Shown: one piece after another, positions 26,219 to 35,672 of the stretch
How the letters are laid out: the number at the start of each line of letters is the position of its first letter
How positions within the stretch are numbered: the first letter of the stretch is position 1
Assembly (NCBI RefSeq): GCF_004146235.1
Contig: NZ_SELO01000006.1
Coordinates: 1 to 64,000, forward strand
DNA length: 64,000 nucleotides
From: Tropicimonas sp. IMCC6043
Lineage (GTDB): Bacteria; Pseudomonadota; Alphaproteobacteria; Rhodobacterales; Rhodobacteraceae
Direction: 5' to 3'
Translations under genes and position numbers: made by a program
Notes under the pieces: generated by a model
What the model was told of the DNA's origin: nothing
The model's database searches: none
Seen by the model: only the letters and a program-made list of their open reading frames with translations

Positions 26219-27043
26219 TCAGACCGCGTGGAAGGGAACGAAGTCCTGGCCGCTCAGGCTCTCCCGCGGCAGCGACCGCCCTCCAAACTGGCTCCGGTAG
26301 AGCTCCCCGACCGCGGCGCTGCCCTGGTAGGCCTCGAGTTTTCCGTCCGGAAAGAAGACGACGATCCCGTCGTCGGCCTCGTGTACCGGCAGGTATTTTG
26401 CCTGCGAGCCGTGCAGAATCATCGGGTAGCCGATCGCCATGTTCACCCAGTTCTGCACGTCGATGAAATGCCGGCCGCGCGCGTGGTCCTGCCCCGCCAG
26501 TTTTCCCCACGTCCGGACGTTCTCGGACGGGGTGTCCATCGGGACGATGTCGTAGAGGTCATAGTCGCCGTGGATGGGCTTTCCGGCGGCGATCAGCCCG
26601 GAGGAGGTGAATTTCACGCAGGCCCAGTAGGGGTCGCCTTCCCGCAGCTCGAGGAAATACTGCCGTCCGCCCGGCACATAGGTCATCTCGGATAGCGCCT
26701 CTGCGGAAGCGAGTTCCGGCGCCAGCATCTCGTTGCTGAATTTCGCCCAATTCTTCCTGGCGCCCTCGAACTTGCCCGCCTCATAGGCGTTCTGGCCCGC
26801 AAGATGCGGGTTTGCCACCAGGCCGCCGGGAACGACCACGCCATCGGGGCGCTTGAAGTCGAAATCGGTGGTCTTGGCCTTGCAGTCGATCCGCTTGGCC
26901 GCGGCGTAGGCCTTGCCGACATGCCTCAGCGACATTCCCTTGGTGACGCGCACCGCGATGGCCACTTTCCCGCGCTGCGCGGCCGAGAAGAAGGCCCTAC
27001 GATGAGAAGACAGAACACCGTAATTCTCCGGAACACTGGCCAT
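26219..27043 (-). CDS. free-standing edema-factor/CyaA/ExoY-like adenylyl cyclase domain protein
   Basis: Predicted 274-residue protein that resembles the class II nucleotidyl cyclase toxin domain (Pfam Anthrax_toxA). Arg32 in AVRV, then Lys50 and Lys57 spaced exactly as Lys58 and Lys65 of CyaA (AAK-RIDCKA-KTTDF), match the ATP-phosphate-binding lysines. GDYDLYDIVP (Asp160, Asp162) matches the metal-binding DxD of edema factor. HGSQAKYLPVHEADDG (His211, Glu222, Asp224) lines up without gaps with the edema-factor HGTEQ segment, except that the ribose-contacting Asn is Tyr217. No signal peptide, repeat or secretion domain is seen, so it is the catalytic domain alone. It lies 82 nt after hflX on the same strand. 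Activity and activator are unknown. Confidence 0.75.
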   Translation of the reverse strand: MASVPENYGVLSSHRRAFFSAAQRGKVAIAVRVTKGMSLRHVGKAYAAAKRIDCKAKTTDFDFKRPDGVVVPGGLVANPHLAGQNAYEAGKFEGARKNWAKFSNEMLAPELASAEALSEMTYVPGGRQYFLELREGDPYWACVKFTSSGLIAAGKPIHGDYDLYDIVPMDTPSENVRTWGKLAGQDHARGRHFIDVQNWVNMAIGYPMILHGSQAKYLPVHEADDGIVVFFPDGKLEAYQGSAAVGELYRSQFGGRSLPRESLSGQDFVPFHAV

Positions 27044-27125
27044 GGCAAACCTATCTGGTAATGGAATACCCGAAAATACTGCGGGCGGACGGGCGGCCGG
27101 TCAACAAAAAGCCGGGCGCCTGCGC

Positions 27126-28421
27126 TCAGAGCCGCTCGAACGCCGCCCGCTGTCGCGCCGTCCAGCGGAGGTCAATCTCCCAGCCGTCTTCGCCCTGACG
27201 CTCCGCTGTCACCACATGCGCCTCGTGAAGCCAGGCATGGCGCCGGCCTTCGGAAAACGCGAGATGCAGGGTCTCGTCGGTCCGCACGCCGTCGAGCGCT
27301 TCGGTCACGCGCGCGACGAGCTGGTCCAGCCCGGCACCGGTCACGGCCGAGAGAGTCAGCACTTCGGGGCGGCGCTCGGCCAGCACCTCGAGCGCCGGGC
27401 GACGGTCCTCGGGCACCAGGTCCATCTTGTTCCAGACCTCCAGCCGCGGTGTCTCGTCCGCGACGCCGAGATCGTGCAGGATCGCCTCGACATCCTCGGC
27501 CTGCTCCTCGCTTCCGGGATGGCTTATGTCGCGGACATGCAGGATGAGATCAGCCGAAAGCACCTCCTCGAGCGTCGCGCGGAAGGCGGCGACGAGCTGG
27601 GTCGGCAGGTCGGAGATGAAGCCCACCGTGTCTGACAGGATGATCTTCTGCCCGGTGGTCAACGTGACACCGCGCATCGTCGGATCGAGCGTGGCAAAGA
27701 GCATGTCCTTGACCAGCACCTCGGCGCCGGTCAGCCGGTTGAACAGCGTCGACTTGCCGGCATTGGTGTAGCCCACCAGCGCCACCACCGGAAACGGCAC
27801 CTTGGCGCGAGAGGCGCGGTGCAGCGCGCGCGTCTTCACCACCTTGTCGAGCTGGCGGCGGATGCGGGTGATGGCCTCGTCGATGGCGCGGCGGTCCGCC
27901 TCGATCTGGGTCTCGCCGGGGCCGCCAACGAAGCCGAGTCCGCCCCGCTGACGCTCGAGGTGGGTCCAGGCGCGCACCAGCCGGGTGCGCTGATAGGAGA
28001 GCGCGGCAAGTTCGACCTGAAGCACGCCCTCGCGCGTCGCCGCCCGGTCGGCAAAGATCTCGAGGATGAGCCCGGTCCGATCGAGGAGCTTGACGCCCCA
28101 TTCCTTCTCCAGGTTGCGCTGCTGCACCGGCGTGACCGGCCCGTCGACCAGCACCAGCCCGACCTCCGCCGCCTTGAACCTTGCACCGAGTTCCTCGAGC
28201 TTGCCCGAGCCGAAAAGCGTTCCCGGCTGCGGCGTGCGCACCGAGACGATTTCGCTGCCGACGATCTCCAGCCCGGGCAAAGCCTCCGCCAGAGCGACGG
28301 CCTCGGCCAGGCCCGTCGCTGCATCGCGGCGGTCACGATCAGTCTGGATGTCCGGATGAAGGACAAAGGCGCGTTCGGCCGGGCCGGCAGTTGCTTTGTC
28401 TTCTTGCGCGTTGCGGGTCAG
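27126..28421 (-). CDS. hflX: ribosome-associated GTPase HflX
   Basis: Predicted 431-residue GTPase that splits or rescues stalled 70S ribosomes. The N-terminal domain ([37 protein letters not shown]) is followed by [17 protein letters not shown] and the G domain with GYTNAGKST (P loop), DTVGF (G3) and NKMD (G4). No ATG, GTG or TTG occurs in frame that would include the conserved [11 protein letters not shown] segment; the only candidate is CTG at 28421, overlapping the hfq stop (CTGA) with GAGGG about 7 nt upstream. A later TTG at 28280 would cut off conserved sequence. It is translationally coupled to hfq. Confidence 0.93.
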   Translation of the reverse strand: MTRNAQEDKATAGPAERAFVLHPDIQTDRDRRDAATGLAEAVALAEALPGLEIVGSEIVSVRTPQPGTLFGSGKLEELGARFKAAEVGLVLVDGPVTPVQQRNLEKEWGVKLLDRTGLILEIFADRAATREGVLQVELAALSYQRTRLVRAWTHLERQRGGLGFVGGPGETQIEADRRAIDEAITRIRRQLDKVVKTRALHRASRAKVPFPVVALVGYTNAGKSTLFNRLTGAEVLVKDMLFATLDPTMRGVTLTTGQKIILSDTVGFISDLPTQLVAAFRATLEEVLSADLILHVRDISHPGSEEQAEDVEAILHDLGVADETPRLEVWNKMDLVPEDRRPALEVLAERRPEVLTLSAVTGAGLDQLVARVTEALDGVRTDETLHLAFSEGRRHAWLHEAHVVTAERQGEDGWEIDLRWTARQRAAFERL

Positions 28422-28651
28422 TCTTCGCCCTCGTAGAGGCTGATCGGTTGGGATGGCATGATGGTGGAAATCGCATGCTTGTAGACGAGCTGCGACTGTC
28501 CGTCGCGCCGCAGCAGGACACAGAAATTGTCGAACCAGGTGATGACGCCCTGCAGCTTGACCCCGTTGATCAGGAAGATCGTCACCGGGACCTTGGTCTT
28601 ACGAACGTGATTAAGGAATGCGTCCTGCAAGTTCTGCTTATCTGCAGCCAT
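28418..28651 (-). CDS. hfq: RNA chaperone Hfq
   Basis: Predicted 77-residue Sm-like hexameric protein that pairs small RNAs with mRNAs. The N terminus has the conserved [20 protein letters not shown] segment and the Sm1 motif ([14 protein letters not shown]), and the Sm2 motif is YKHAIST. The tail is short, as usual in alphaproteobacteria. It precedes hflX with overlapping stop and start, the standard pairing. About 150 bp separate it from trkH and should hold its promoter. Confidence 0.97.
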   Translation of the reverse strand: MAADKQNLQDAFLNHVRKTKVPVTIFLINGVKLQGVITWFDNFCVLLRRDGQSQLVYKHAISTIMPSQPISLYEGED

Positions 28652-28764
28652 TTTCTTGCCTTGTTTTGTTATCGTTGGTCGGTCTCGGTCTCTCGTTCCC
28701 GGGCGGCCGCCCCGCCCGTCGTGGCCACTATGGTATGTGTCGGGCGGAGTTTCCAGCCCGAAGA

Positions 28765-28776
28765 GTTTTGCAAAAC
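28765..28776. promoter_or_regulatory. 12-bp palindrome upstream of hfq
   Basis: GTTTTGCAAAAC is a perfect palindrome 115 nt upstream of the hfq start. It could be a regulator site for hfq-hflX. I know of no matching consensus. Confidence 0.2.
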
Positions 28777-28782
28777 GGAGGT

Positions 28783-28798
28783 GCGGCGCACCCGCCGC
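28783..28798 (-). terminator. short hairpin after trkH
   Basis: GCGGCG and CGCCGC pair over a 4-base loop directly past the trkH stop. No T run follows closely, so it is a weak candidate for the end of the trkA-trkH transcript before hfq. Confidence 0.3.
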
Positions 28799-28801
28799 GA
28801 C

Positions 28802-30322
28802 TCAGCGGCGCCAGAACTGCGGGTTGAACAGGGCGAGCAGCGCCAATGTCTCCAGCCGGCCGAGCGCCATGGCGATGACGAGGACAAATTTTCCGGGATC
28901 ATCAAGGATTTGATAGCTTAGCGGGTGATCGAGAACGATCTGCGCCGCCGGGCCGGTGGTCGAGAGCGCAGCGATCGTCATGACGAGCGATTCCTCGAAT
29001 TGGAGCCCGGTGAGCGCGAAGGCCGAGGCGACGGCGGCCATCGAGAGCGCAAAGAGCATGAAGAAGATCCAGGCCACATAGGCACCCTGCCGCCGCATTC
29101 GCCGGGCCGATTCGCCCATCCCGCCGACCGAAGAGGGATAGACGAGGCGCTCCATCTCGCGCGCCGAATGCTGGTAGAGCGCGAAGACGCGCAGGAGCTT
29201 CACCCCGCCGGCGGTGGTCGCCACGCCGCCACCGATCAGCGCCAGTCCGAGCAGGACAAGCCCCGGCGTCTGCAGCCCCGACCAGTTGCTGGCGATCTGC
29301 CATTGCGAACTGACGAAGCCGGTCGTCGTCAGGAAGGAGAGCACGTTGAACACGTCGCCCCAAAGCGCGTCGAGCGCCCGGGAAACCTGGTTGATCGTCT
29401 CGACCTCGTAGGCGCCAATCCAGTGGCGCAGGAACAGCAGGCTGGGCACGAGCAGCACTAGCACGAGGGCGATCCGCGCCTCCGGATCGCCCGCGAGGTT
29501 GCGCGCGCCGCGCGGCGTGAAGGTGCCGGCAAAGGTCTGGCGGCTGACGGCGAAGGGCAGGAAGAGAAAGATCATCATCTCGCCGGGGATGCCCGATTCG
29601 GCGTTGGTCAGCCCGCCGATCGGGCTGATCCCGCTGGTGGCCAGCGTCGACATCGCGTGGCAGACCGCGACGATGGCCGGCTCGTCGACCAACACCAGCA
29701 GCACTGTGAGGAGAAGCGTCAGAGACAGGTAAATCGGCAGAAGCTGAACCGACACCCGCAGCAGCCGCTCGCGCGGGTCACCGGCCGCGAGATGGCCCAA
29801 CCGGCGCCCCGGACGCACGCCCGCACCGACCCGGTCGGAGGAGATCACCTCGAAACCGCCGAGGTTCATCGGTGCCAGCATCGCGAAGGCCGCGACCCAG
29901 GCGAGGAAACCGCCCATCCAGCCCACGAGCGCGCGCCACAGGTGCAGCACCGGCGAGAGCCGCTCGTGATCGAAGAGCGTGGCGCCGGTTGTCGTGATCG
30001 AGGAGACCATCTCGACCCAGGCATTGATGAAGGTCGTCGACTGCACGCCCTGCTGGAAGGGCACCGCCAGCATTAGCGGCAGAAGCGTGTAGGCGGCGAC
30101 CAGCGCCGCGAGCTGGCTGCGGGCGACGCTGCGGATGCGATAGCCCGCGAGCGCGATGCCGAGAAGTGCTGTCAGCACCATGAAGAGCACAGCCGAGATG
30201 CCGAAGACATGCGCCAACCGCCACTCCTCCCGCGCCATCGCGTAGCCGGCCGGCACCAGCATTGCAGCCGCGCCGATTCCCATCATCAGGACAACGAGCG
30301 GCAGGGCGAGCAGGCGGGACAT
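28802..30322 (-). CDS. trkH: Trk potassium uptake protein TrkH
   Basis: Predicted 506-residue inner-membrane K+ channel subunit. Its about 10-12 membrane segments include four pore-type loops, for example SSITTTGATLF, MSTLATSGISP, FLTTTGFVS and IAALSTTGPA, the selectivity-filter pattern of the TrkH/KtrB family. It works with TrkA, encoded just upstream with 16 nt between them. Length is normal. The gene lies inside the conserved ntr-trk-hfq block. Confidence 0.95.
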   Translation of the reverse strand: MSRLLALPLVVLMMGIGAAAMLVPAGYAMAREEWRLAHVFGISAVLFMVLTALLGIALAGYRIRSVARSQLAALVAAYTLLPLMLAVPFQQGVQSTTFINAWVEMVSSITTTGATLFDHERLSPVLHLWRALVGWMGGFLAWVAAFAMLAPMNLGGFEVISSDRVGAGVRPGRRLGHLAAGDPRERLLRVSVQLLPIYLSLTLLLTVLLVLVDEPAIVAVCHAMSTLATSGISPIGGLTNAESGIPGEMMIFLFLPFAVSRQTFAGTFTPRGARNLAGDPEARIALVLVLLVPSLLFLRHWIGAYEVETINQVSRALDALWGDVFNVLSFLTTTGFVSSQWQIASNWSGLQTPGLVLLGLALIGGGVATTAGGVKLLRVFALYQHSAREMERLVYPSSVGGMGESARRMRRQGAYVAWIFFMLFALSMAAVASAFALTGLQFEESLVMTIAALSTTGPAAQIVLDHPLSYQILDDPGKFVLVIAMALGRLETLALLALFNPQFWRR

Positions 30323-30338
30323 GGCGCGGACCGGCCCG

Positions 30339-31715
30339 TCAGAAGAAGTCGATGGAGACCTGCAGCAGGCGCTCCACTTCCGGCACGTCAGCGGTGAGCG
30401 AGAAGATCATCACGATGTCGCCCTCGGTGATGCGGGTGGTCGCGGTCGGCTTGATCGCTACGCCATCGCGCAGGATGGCGCCGACCAGCGCCCCCTCCGG
30501 GAAGTCGATCTCGCGGATCACCTTGCCGGAAATCGGTGAAGTCGAGAGCACCTGCGCCTCGATCACCTCGGCCTCCGCATCGCCGATCGAATAGACGCCA
30601 CGCACCCGCCCATGGCGGATATGGCGCAGGATCGAGGAGACTGTGGTGGCGCGCGGGTTGATATAGGCGTCGATATCGAGCGGCTCCATCAGCGACGCCA
30701 TGGTGGGATCGTTGACCAGCGCGATGGTCATCTTGCAGCCGAGCGTCTTGGCGCGGACCGCGGCGAGCAGGTTGACCTTGTCGTCGTCGGTCACGCAGAT
30801 CACCGCGTCGGCCCGGTCGACGCTGGCCTCGGCCAGCACGTCGGCATCCATCCCGTCGCCATGCAGAACGATCGTCCGCTCGAGCGCGTCTGCCGCCCGT
30901 TCCGCCCTCGCCCGGCTGTTCTCGATCACCCGCGCCCTGATCCGCCGCTCGCTCCGCTCCAGTGCCTGGGCGACCGACAGGCCGACATTGCCGGCGCCGA
31001 TGATCACCACCCGCTCCTGCTTGAGAGCGGGCTTACCGAAGATGCCGAGCGTGCGCTCCACGTCGTCGCGGAAGGAGGCGATGTAGACCTGGTCCCGGGC
31101 GAAGAGCTGGTCGCCCGGGTCGGGCGCAAAGAGCTTGCCTTCGCGGCGCACCCCGACGACCACCGCGCGCAGGGTAGAAAACAGGTCCGTGAGCTGCCGA
31201 AGCGGCGTGTTGAGAACGGGACAATCCTCGTCGAGTACGATGCCGAGGAGTTGCACCTGTCCGTCGAGGAACCGTTCGGAATCGAAAGTCGAGGGCGCAG
31301 CGATCCGTTGCAGCGCGGCTTCGGCAACCTCGCGCTCCGGGCTGATGACCACATCGATCGGCATGTGGTCGCGCTTGTAGAGGTCCCGGTAGATCGCCTC
31401 GAGATAGCTCTGGGCCCTGAGCCGGGCGATCTTCCGCGTGACGCCAAAGACCGAATGGGCCACCTGGCAGGTGACCATGTTGACCTCGTCGGAATGGGTC
31501 GCGGCGATCACCATGTCGGCGTCGCGCGCTCCGGCGCGATCGAGCACGTCCGGGTAGCTCGCATGGCCGGCGATGCCCTGCACGTCGAGCGTATCGGTGG
31601 CCCGGCGCACCAGGTCGGGATTGTTGTCGACGACCGTTACGTCGTTCTGCTCGCCGGAGAGATGTCGGGCGATCTGCCAGCCGACCTGGCCCGCGCCACA
31701 GATGATGACTTTCAT
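30339..31715 (-). CDS. trkA: Trk potassium uptake regulatory subunit TrkA
   Basis: Predicted 458-residue cytoplasmic gating subunit with two RCK units. Each has an NAD-binding motif (GAGQVGWQIA at 7-16; GAGNVGLSVAQ near 242) and a following TrkA-C domain. It binds TrkH at the inner membrane and controls K+ uptake. In this order its gene follows ntrX, as in R. sphaeroides and R. capsulatus; 156 nt and a hairpin separate the two here. Confidence 0.95.
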   Translation of the reverse strand: MKVIICGAGQVGWQIARHLSGEQNDVTVVDNNPDLVRRATDTLDVQGIAGHASYPDVLDRAGARDADMVIAATHSDEVNMVTCQVAHSVFGVTRKIARLRAQSYLEAIYRDLYKRDHMPIDVVISPEREVAEAALQRIAAPSTFDSERFLDGQVQLLGIVLDEDCPVLNTPLRQLTDLFSTLRAVVVGVRREGKLFAPDPGDQLFARDQVYIASFRDDVERTLGIFGKPALKQERVVIIGAGNVGLSVAQALERSERRIRARVIENSRARAERAADALERTIVLHGDGMDADVLAEASVDRADAVICVTDDDKVNLLAAVRAKTLGCKMTIALVNDPTMASLMEPLDIDAYINPRATTVSSILRHIRHGRVRGVYSIGDAEAEVIEAQVLSTSPISGKVIREIDFPEGALVGAILRDGVAIKPTATTRITEGDIVMIFSLTADVPEVERLLQVSIDFF

Positions 31716-31809
31716 CGCGCCTCGCTCCCGGGGAAGCGCCCGGGGTTCAACTGGATGGGCAAGCCATGGCAGAGCAAGCAGGCCGGGTCAACGCCCCGGA
31801 CCTGCGAAC

Positions 31810-31833
31810 CCAAAAGCCTTGCACGGCTTTTGG
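31810..31833 (-). terminator. hairpin between ntrX and trkA
   Basis: CCAAAAGCC and GGCTTTTGG form a perfect 9-bp stem with a 6-base loop, 39 nt past the ntrX stop and 95 nt before the trkA start. The arm carries a T4 run but no T tail follows. It may terminate or attenuate transcription between ntrYX and trkAH. Confidence 0.5.
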
Positions 31834-31871
31834 CGGAGGTCTTCATTTCATCTTGCCCAGCCCGTACCGCC

Positions 31872-33284
31872 CTACTCGGCCGCCTGCGAATTCTCCTCGA
31901 CATGCGCCACCCGGGTGCCCGCCTTGGACGAGGTCACCACGCCGAGCGACTTGAGCTTTCTGTGCAGCGCCGACCGCTCCATGCCGACAAAGGTCGCCGT
32001 CCGGCTGATATTGCCGCCGAAGCGGTTGATCTGGGTCAGCAGGTATTCGCGTTCGAAGAGCTCGCGCGCCTCGCGGAGCGGCAGCGTCGCCAGCGCGCCG
32101 GAGAGCACGATCCGGCCTTCCTCTGTCTCGCCCGGCTCCGCGCCCTCGAGTTCTTTCGGACCGATGTCACCCGAGGAATCTCCAAGAATCAGAACGCGTT
32201 CGATGACGTTCTTCAACTGCCGGACATTGCCCGGTAGGTGCATCGTCTGCAACAGCGCCACGGCATCCGCGCCGAGCCGGCGCAGCGGCAGGCCCTGGCT
32301 CTCGTTGAAGCCGGCAATGAAGAATTCTGCCAGCTGCGGGATGTCCTCGCGCCGTTCGTCGAGCCCCGGAACCCGGATCGGCACTACGTTCAGGCGGTGA
32401 TAGAGTTCCTGGCGGAACTTCCCGGCGGCGATCTCCGCTTCGAGGTCCCGATTGCTCGAGGAAACGACGCGGATATCGACGCGGACCTTGTCGGTTCCGC
32501 CAACCCGTTGAAACTGCTGATCGACGAGCACCCGCAGGATCTTCGACTGGGTGCCGAGCGGCATGTCGGCGATCTCGTCGAAATAGAGCACCCCGCCATG
32601 CGCCTCTTCCAGAAGGCCAGGCTCGACACCGCGCTCGGCGCTCTCGCGGCCGAAAAGGACCTCCTCCATCCGTTCCGGCTCGATCGACGCGGAATTGACC
32701 GAAACAAAGGGCCCGTCGGCCCGGTTCGAGGCGGCGTGGATGTAACGCGCGGCCAGTTCCTTACCGGCGCCCGCCGGTCCGGTCAGCATCACCCGCCCGT
32801 TCGATTTGGTCACCTTGTCGAGCTGGCTCTTCAACGCCTTGAACGCGGCGCTCGAGCCGATCATCTCGGCCGAGGTCACGTCCTTGCGCCGAAGCTCCGT
32901 ATTCTCGCGCCGGAGCCGCGACGTCTCCATCGCGCGCCGGATCACCACCAGCAACTGGTCAATATTGAAGGGCTTCTCGATGAAATCGTAGGCGCCCTGC
33001 TTGATCGCCGCCACCGCGATCTCGATATTGCCATGGCCGGAAATGATCACGATCGGGATCTCCGGCCTGTCGCGCTTGACCGCCTTCAGAATGTCGATCC
33101 CGTCCATCTTGCTGTCCTTCAGCCAGATATCGAGGATCATGAGCGCCGGGGGCTCGGACTCGATTGCGGCCATGCATTCCTCCGAACTGGCCGCAAGCCG
33201 AACCGAAAAGCCCTCGTCGCGCAGGATATCGCCCACGAGTTCGCGAATATCCCTCTCGTCGTCGGTGATAAGAATGTCGCCCAT
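31872..33284 (-). CDS. ntrX: nitrogen-assimilation response regulator NtrX
   Basis: Predicted 470-residue response regulator paired with NtrY. The receiver domain has Asp52 as phosphoacceptor (LMILDIWLKD) and Lys near 103 (IEKPFN). An AAA+ domain with GPAGAGKE Walker A and VLYFDEIADM Walker B follows. The GAFTGA loop that contacts sigma-54 is replaced by ESAERGVEPGLL, as usual for NtrX. A Fis-type helix-turn-helix ends the protein (ISRTATFVGMERSALHRKLK). GGGAG precedes ATG 33284, 24 nt after ntrY. Confidence 0.96.
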   Translation of the reverse strand: MGDILITDDERDIRELVGDILRDEGFSVRLAASSEECMAAIESEPPALMILDIWLKDSKMDGIDILKAVKRDRPEIPIVIISGHGNIEIAVAAIKQGAYDFIEKPFNIDQLLVVIRRAMETSRLRRENTELRRKDVTSAEMIGSSAAFKALKSQLDKVTKSNGRVMLTGPAGAGKELAARYIHAASNRADGPFVSVNSASIEPERMEEVLFGRESAERGVEPGLLEEAHGGVLYFDEIADMPLGTQSKILRVLVDQQFQRVGGTDKVRVDIRVVSSSNRDLEAEIAAGKFRQELYHRLNVVPIRVPGLDERREDIPQLAEFFIAGFNESQGLPLRRLGADAVALLQTMHLPGNVRQLKNVIERVLILGDSSGDIGPKELEGAEPGETEEGRIVLSGALATLPLREARELFEREYLLTQINRFGGNISRTATFVGMERSALHRKLKSLGVVTSSKAGTRVAHVEENSQAAE

Positions 33285-33308
33285 ACTCTTGATCTCCCTC
33301 AACTTTAT

Positions 33309-35618
33309 TTACTCAGCGGCCTGTTTGGCCACGGACCTGAGCGGCAGGCGGATCTCCGCCAGCGCCCCGTGGTGTTCGTTTCCCTCGAAGCGAGGGGCAT
33401 CGTTCAGTTCCAGCGTTCCGCCATGTTCCTCGATGATCTTCTTGACGATCGGCAGGCCGAGACCCGTGCCCTTGGCCCGCGTGGTCACATATGGCTCGAA
33501 GAGCCGGCCGCGATCCTCCGGCAGGCCGATGCCATTGTCCGCCACCCGGACCACGGCCTGGTCTCCTTCGCAGCAGAGACTCACTCGAATCTCCGGAACA
33601 TATCCGTCCGGAGCGCCCTTTTCCTCAAGGCTTTCAATAGCCTCACCGCCGTTCTTGATGATGTTCGTGAGCGCCTGGCCGATCATGGTCTCGTCGACCA
33701 AAACCGGTGTCACGCTCTCCGGCAGATCCCAGCTCAACGCCTTTCCGAGCTGTTGCCGCTGCAGCGTCACGGCGTCCCGCACCAGCCGAGTCAGATCGGA
33801 TTCACGCCGGTCCGGTTCCGGCATGCGGGCGAATTTCGAGAACTCATCAACGATCCGCCGGAGATCGTTGGTCTGGCGCACAATGACGTCGGTCATCGAT
33901 GAGAGCGCCTCCGAATCTTCCGCTTCGAGCTTGCGGCCAAATTTCCGCTTCACCCGCTCCGCCGAGAGTTGGATCGGCGTCAGGGGGTTCTTGATCTCGT
34001 GCGCGATGCGGCGGGCCACGTCGCCCCAGGCCGCCATCCGCTGCGCCGTTACCAGCTCGGTCACGTCGTCGAACGCCACGACATAGCCCTCGAGCCCACC
34101 GTCCGCGGTGCGCCTTTCGGCCAGCCGCACCAGCAGGCTCTCCATCCGCCCATTGCGGGTGATGCGGATCTCCTGCTGGGTCACGCTGCGCTCGTCATCC
34201 CGCAGCCGCGCCAAGAGGCCGGCGAATTCCGGCACCGCCTTGGCCAGCGCGTCGTGATGATCGCCGGCGTCGAAATCGAGCTTCAGAAGGCTCACCGCAG
34301 CGGGGTTCATGAAATCGACCCGGCCTTCGGGATCGAGCCCGATTACCCCCGCGGTGATCGAGGTCAGCACCGTTTCGAAGAGCCGCCGCCGCGCTTCAAT
34401 CTGCGCGTTGGTTTCCAGAAGCGTCTCCCGCTGCGCGTTGAGCTGGCGCGTCATCTGGTTGAAGACCTGCCCCAGCGTGGCGATCTCGTCGTCGCCCTCG
34501 GCTTCGCGGACCTGCACTGTGAGATCGCCCTGGCCGACCGCCGTCGCCGCGGCCGCAAGTTGGCCGATTGGCCGGGAGAGACGCTCGGCATACCACAGGC
34601 CGATCCAGATCGCGGCGAGAATCAGGATCACCGCAAACCCGATATAGAGCAGCGAGAATTCGAACAGGATGCGGCCCCGCTCGCTCTCGAGCTGGTTGTA
34701 GAGGCGAACCGATTCCTGGGTATCGTCGAGCAGCGCGAGGATGTCGCCGTCGACGACCCGGCTGACATAGAGATAGCGGTCCGCGAAGGCCGAGAGCTTG
34801 CGCAGGGCGCGGAACTCGTCGTTCTCCCAGTCCTGGATGATGACCGTCTCGCCGGCCTCGGCGCGGTCGATGTCCTCCTGGGTCGGCTGCTCGAAATCGA
34901 AAAGGTAGGAACGCTCGCCTCGGGCCCGGATCGCCCCCGAGGAATCGATCACAAAGGCTTCCCGCAGCCCCCGCTGCACCTGGCTCTGCCCCTGGGCGAG
35001 GATCTGGCGCACCTCGCCGTCGGAAAGCGCGAGCCGGGTCGAGCGGGCCACGTTGATATAGGCGGCGAGCACGGATGCGTCTGCCTCGAGGTCGCGGACA
35101 TGTTCCTGTTCATAGGCCTGGGCGGCAGCGAGCGAGGCGCCCACCACATTGCGCACCCGGTCGGAGAACCAGCCTTCGAGGCCGATATTGATCGTCAGCC
35201 CCGCAAAGATCGCCACCAGCACCGCCGGGATCAGGGCGATGACCGCGAAGGCGGCCGTGAGACGCAGGTGCAGCTTGGCGCCAGCGGATTCGGCGCGACG
35301 GGCGGCGAACATCGCCATGATGCGGCGCAGCACCAGCGCCGCCACGACAAGCACATAGACGAGGTCGACGAGCAGCAGGAGCCGGAGCGCCGGCGAGCCC
35401 GCCCCCTGTCCCAGCGGCCCCATCAGCAGGAAGGTGGCGACGACAAGAACCGGCGCGAGCACGACGAGCGCGAAGGTCGCGACGGTCTGAACCCGCCGCC
35501 CACGGCGCAGCCGGTTGATTCCGTCCCAATTCATCCCAACGGATGCGCCTGCCACGCCCTGATCCTCGTGATGATTTGGCCACCCAGATATCGGGGCATC
35601 CGGGCCGCCCACCGCCAT
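33309..35618 (-). CDS. ntrY: nitrogen-regulation sensor kinase NtrY
   Basis: Predicted 769-residue membrane histidine kinase. Paired N-terminal membrane segments, a periplasmic sensing region, another membrane segment near residue 330 (YIGFAVILILAAIWIG), a HAMP domain, a PAS domain (ITAGVIGLDPEGRVDFMN) and a kinase core with phospho-His in [13 protein letters not shown] and G boxes DNGIGLP and GTGLGLPIVKKI are present. It phosphorylates NtrX and in this order is linked to nitrogen and envelope signals. The start is uncertain: ATG 35618, GTG 35657 or ATG 35534 are all possible; none has a strong ribosome site. It follows ntrC by about 54 nt. Confidence 0.94.
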   Translation of the reverse strand: MAVGGPDAPISGWPNHHEDQGVAGASVGMNWDGINRLRRGRRVQTVATFALVVLAPVLVVATFLLMGPLGQGAGSPALRLLLLVDLVYVLVVAALVLRRIMAMFAARRAESAGAKLHLRLTAAFAVIALIPAVLVAIFAGLTINIGLEGWFSDRVRNVVGASLAAAQAYEQEHVRDLEADASVLAAYINVARSTRLALSDGEVRQILAQGQSQVQRGLREAFVIDSSGAIRARGERSYLFDFEQPTQEDIDRAEAGETVIIQDWENDEFRALRKLSAFADRYLYVSRVVDGDILALLDDTQESVRLYNQLESERGRILFEFSLLYIGFAVILILAAIWIGLWYAERLSRPIGQLAAAATAVGQGDLTVQVREAEGDDEIATLGQVFNQMTRQLNAQRETLLETNAQIEARRRLFETVLTSITAGVIGLDPEGRVDFMNPAAVSLLKLDFDAGDHHDALAKAVPEFAGLLARLRDDERSVTQQEIRITRNGRMESLLVRLAERRTADGGLEGYVVAFDDVTELVTAQRMAAWGDVARRIAHEIKNPLTPIQLSAERVKRKFGRKLEAEDSEALSSMTDVIVRQTNDLRRIVDEFSKFARMPEPDRRESDLTRLVRDAVTLQRQQLGKALSWDLPESVTPVLVDETMIGQALTNIIKNGGEAIESLEEKGAPDGYVPEIRVSLCCEGDQAVVRVADNGIGLPEDRGRLFEPYVTTRAKGTGLGLPIVKKIIEEHGGTLELNDAPRFEGNEHHGALAEIRLPLRSVAKQAAE

Positions 35619-35672
35619 ATCCCGTGGTCTTTCCGAGGGACGTGCCCTCGATGCCACGGCTCTGTTGCGGTT

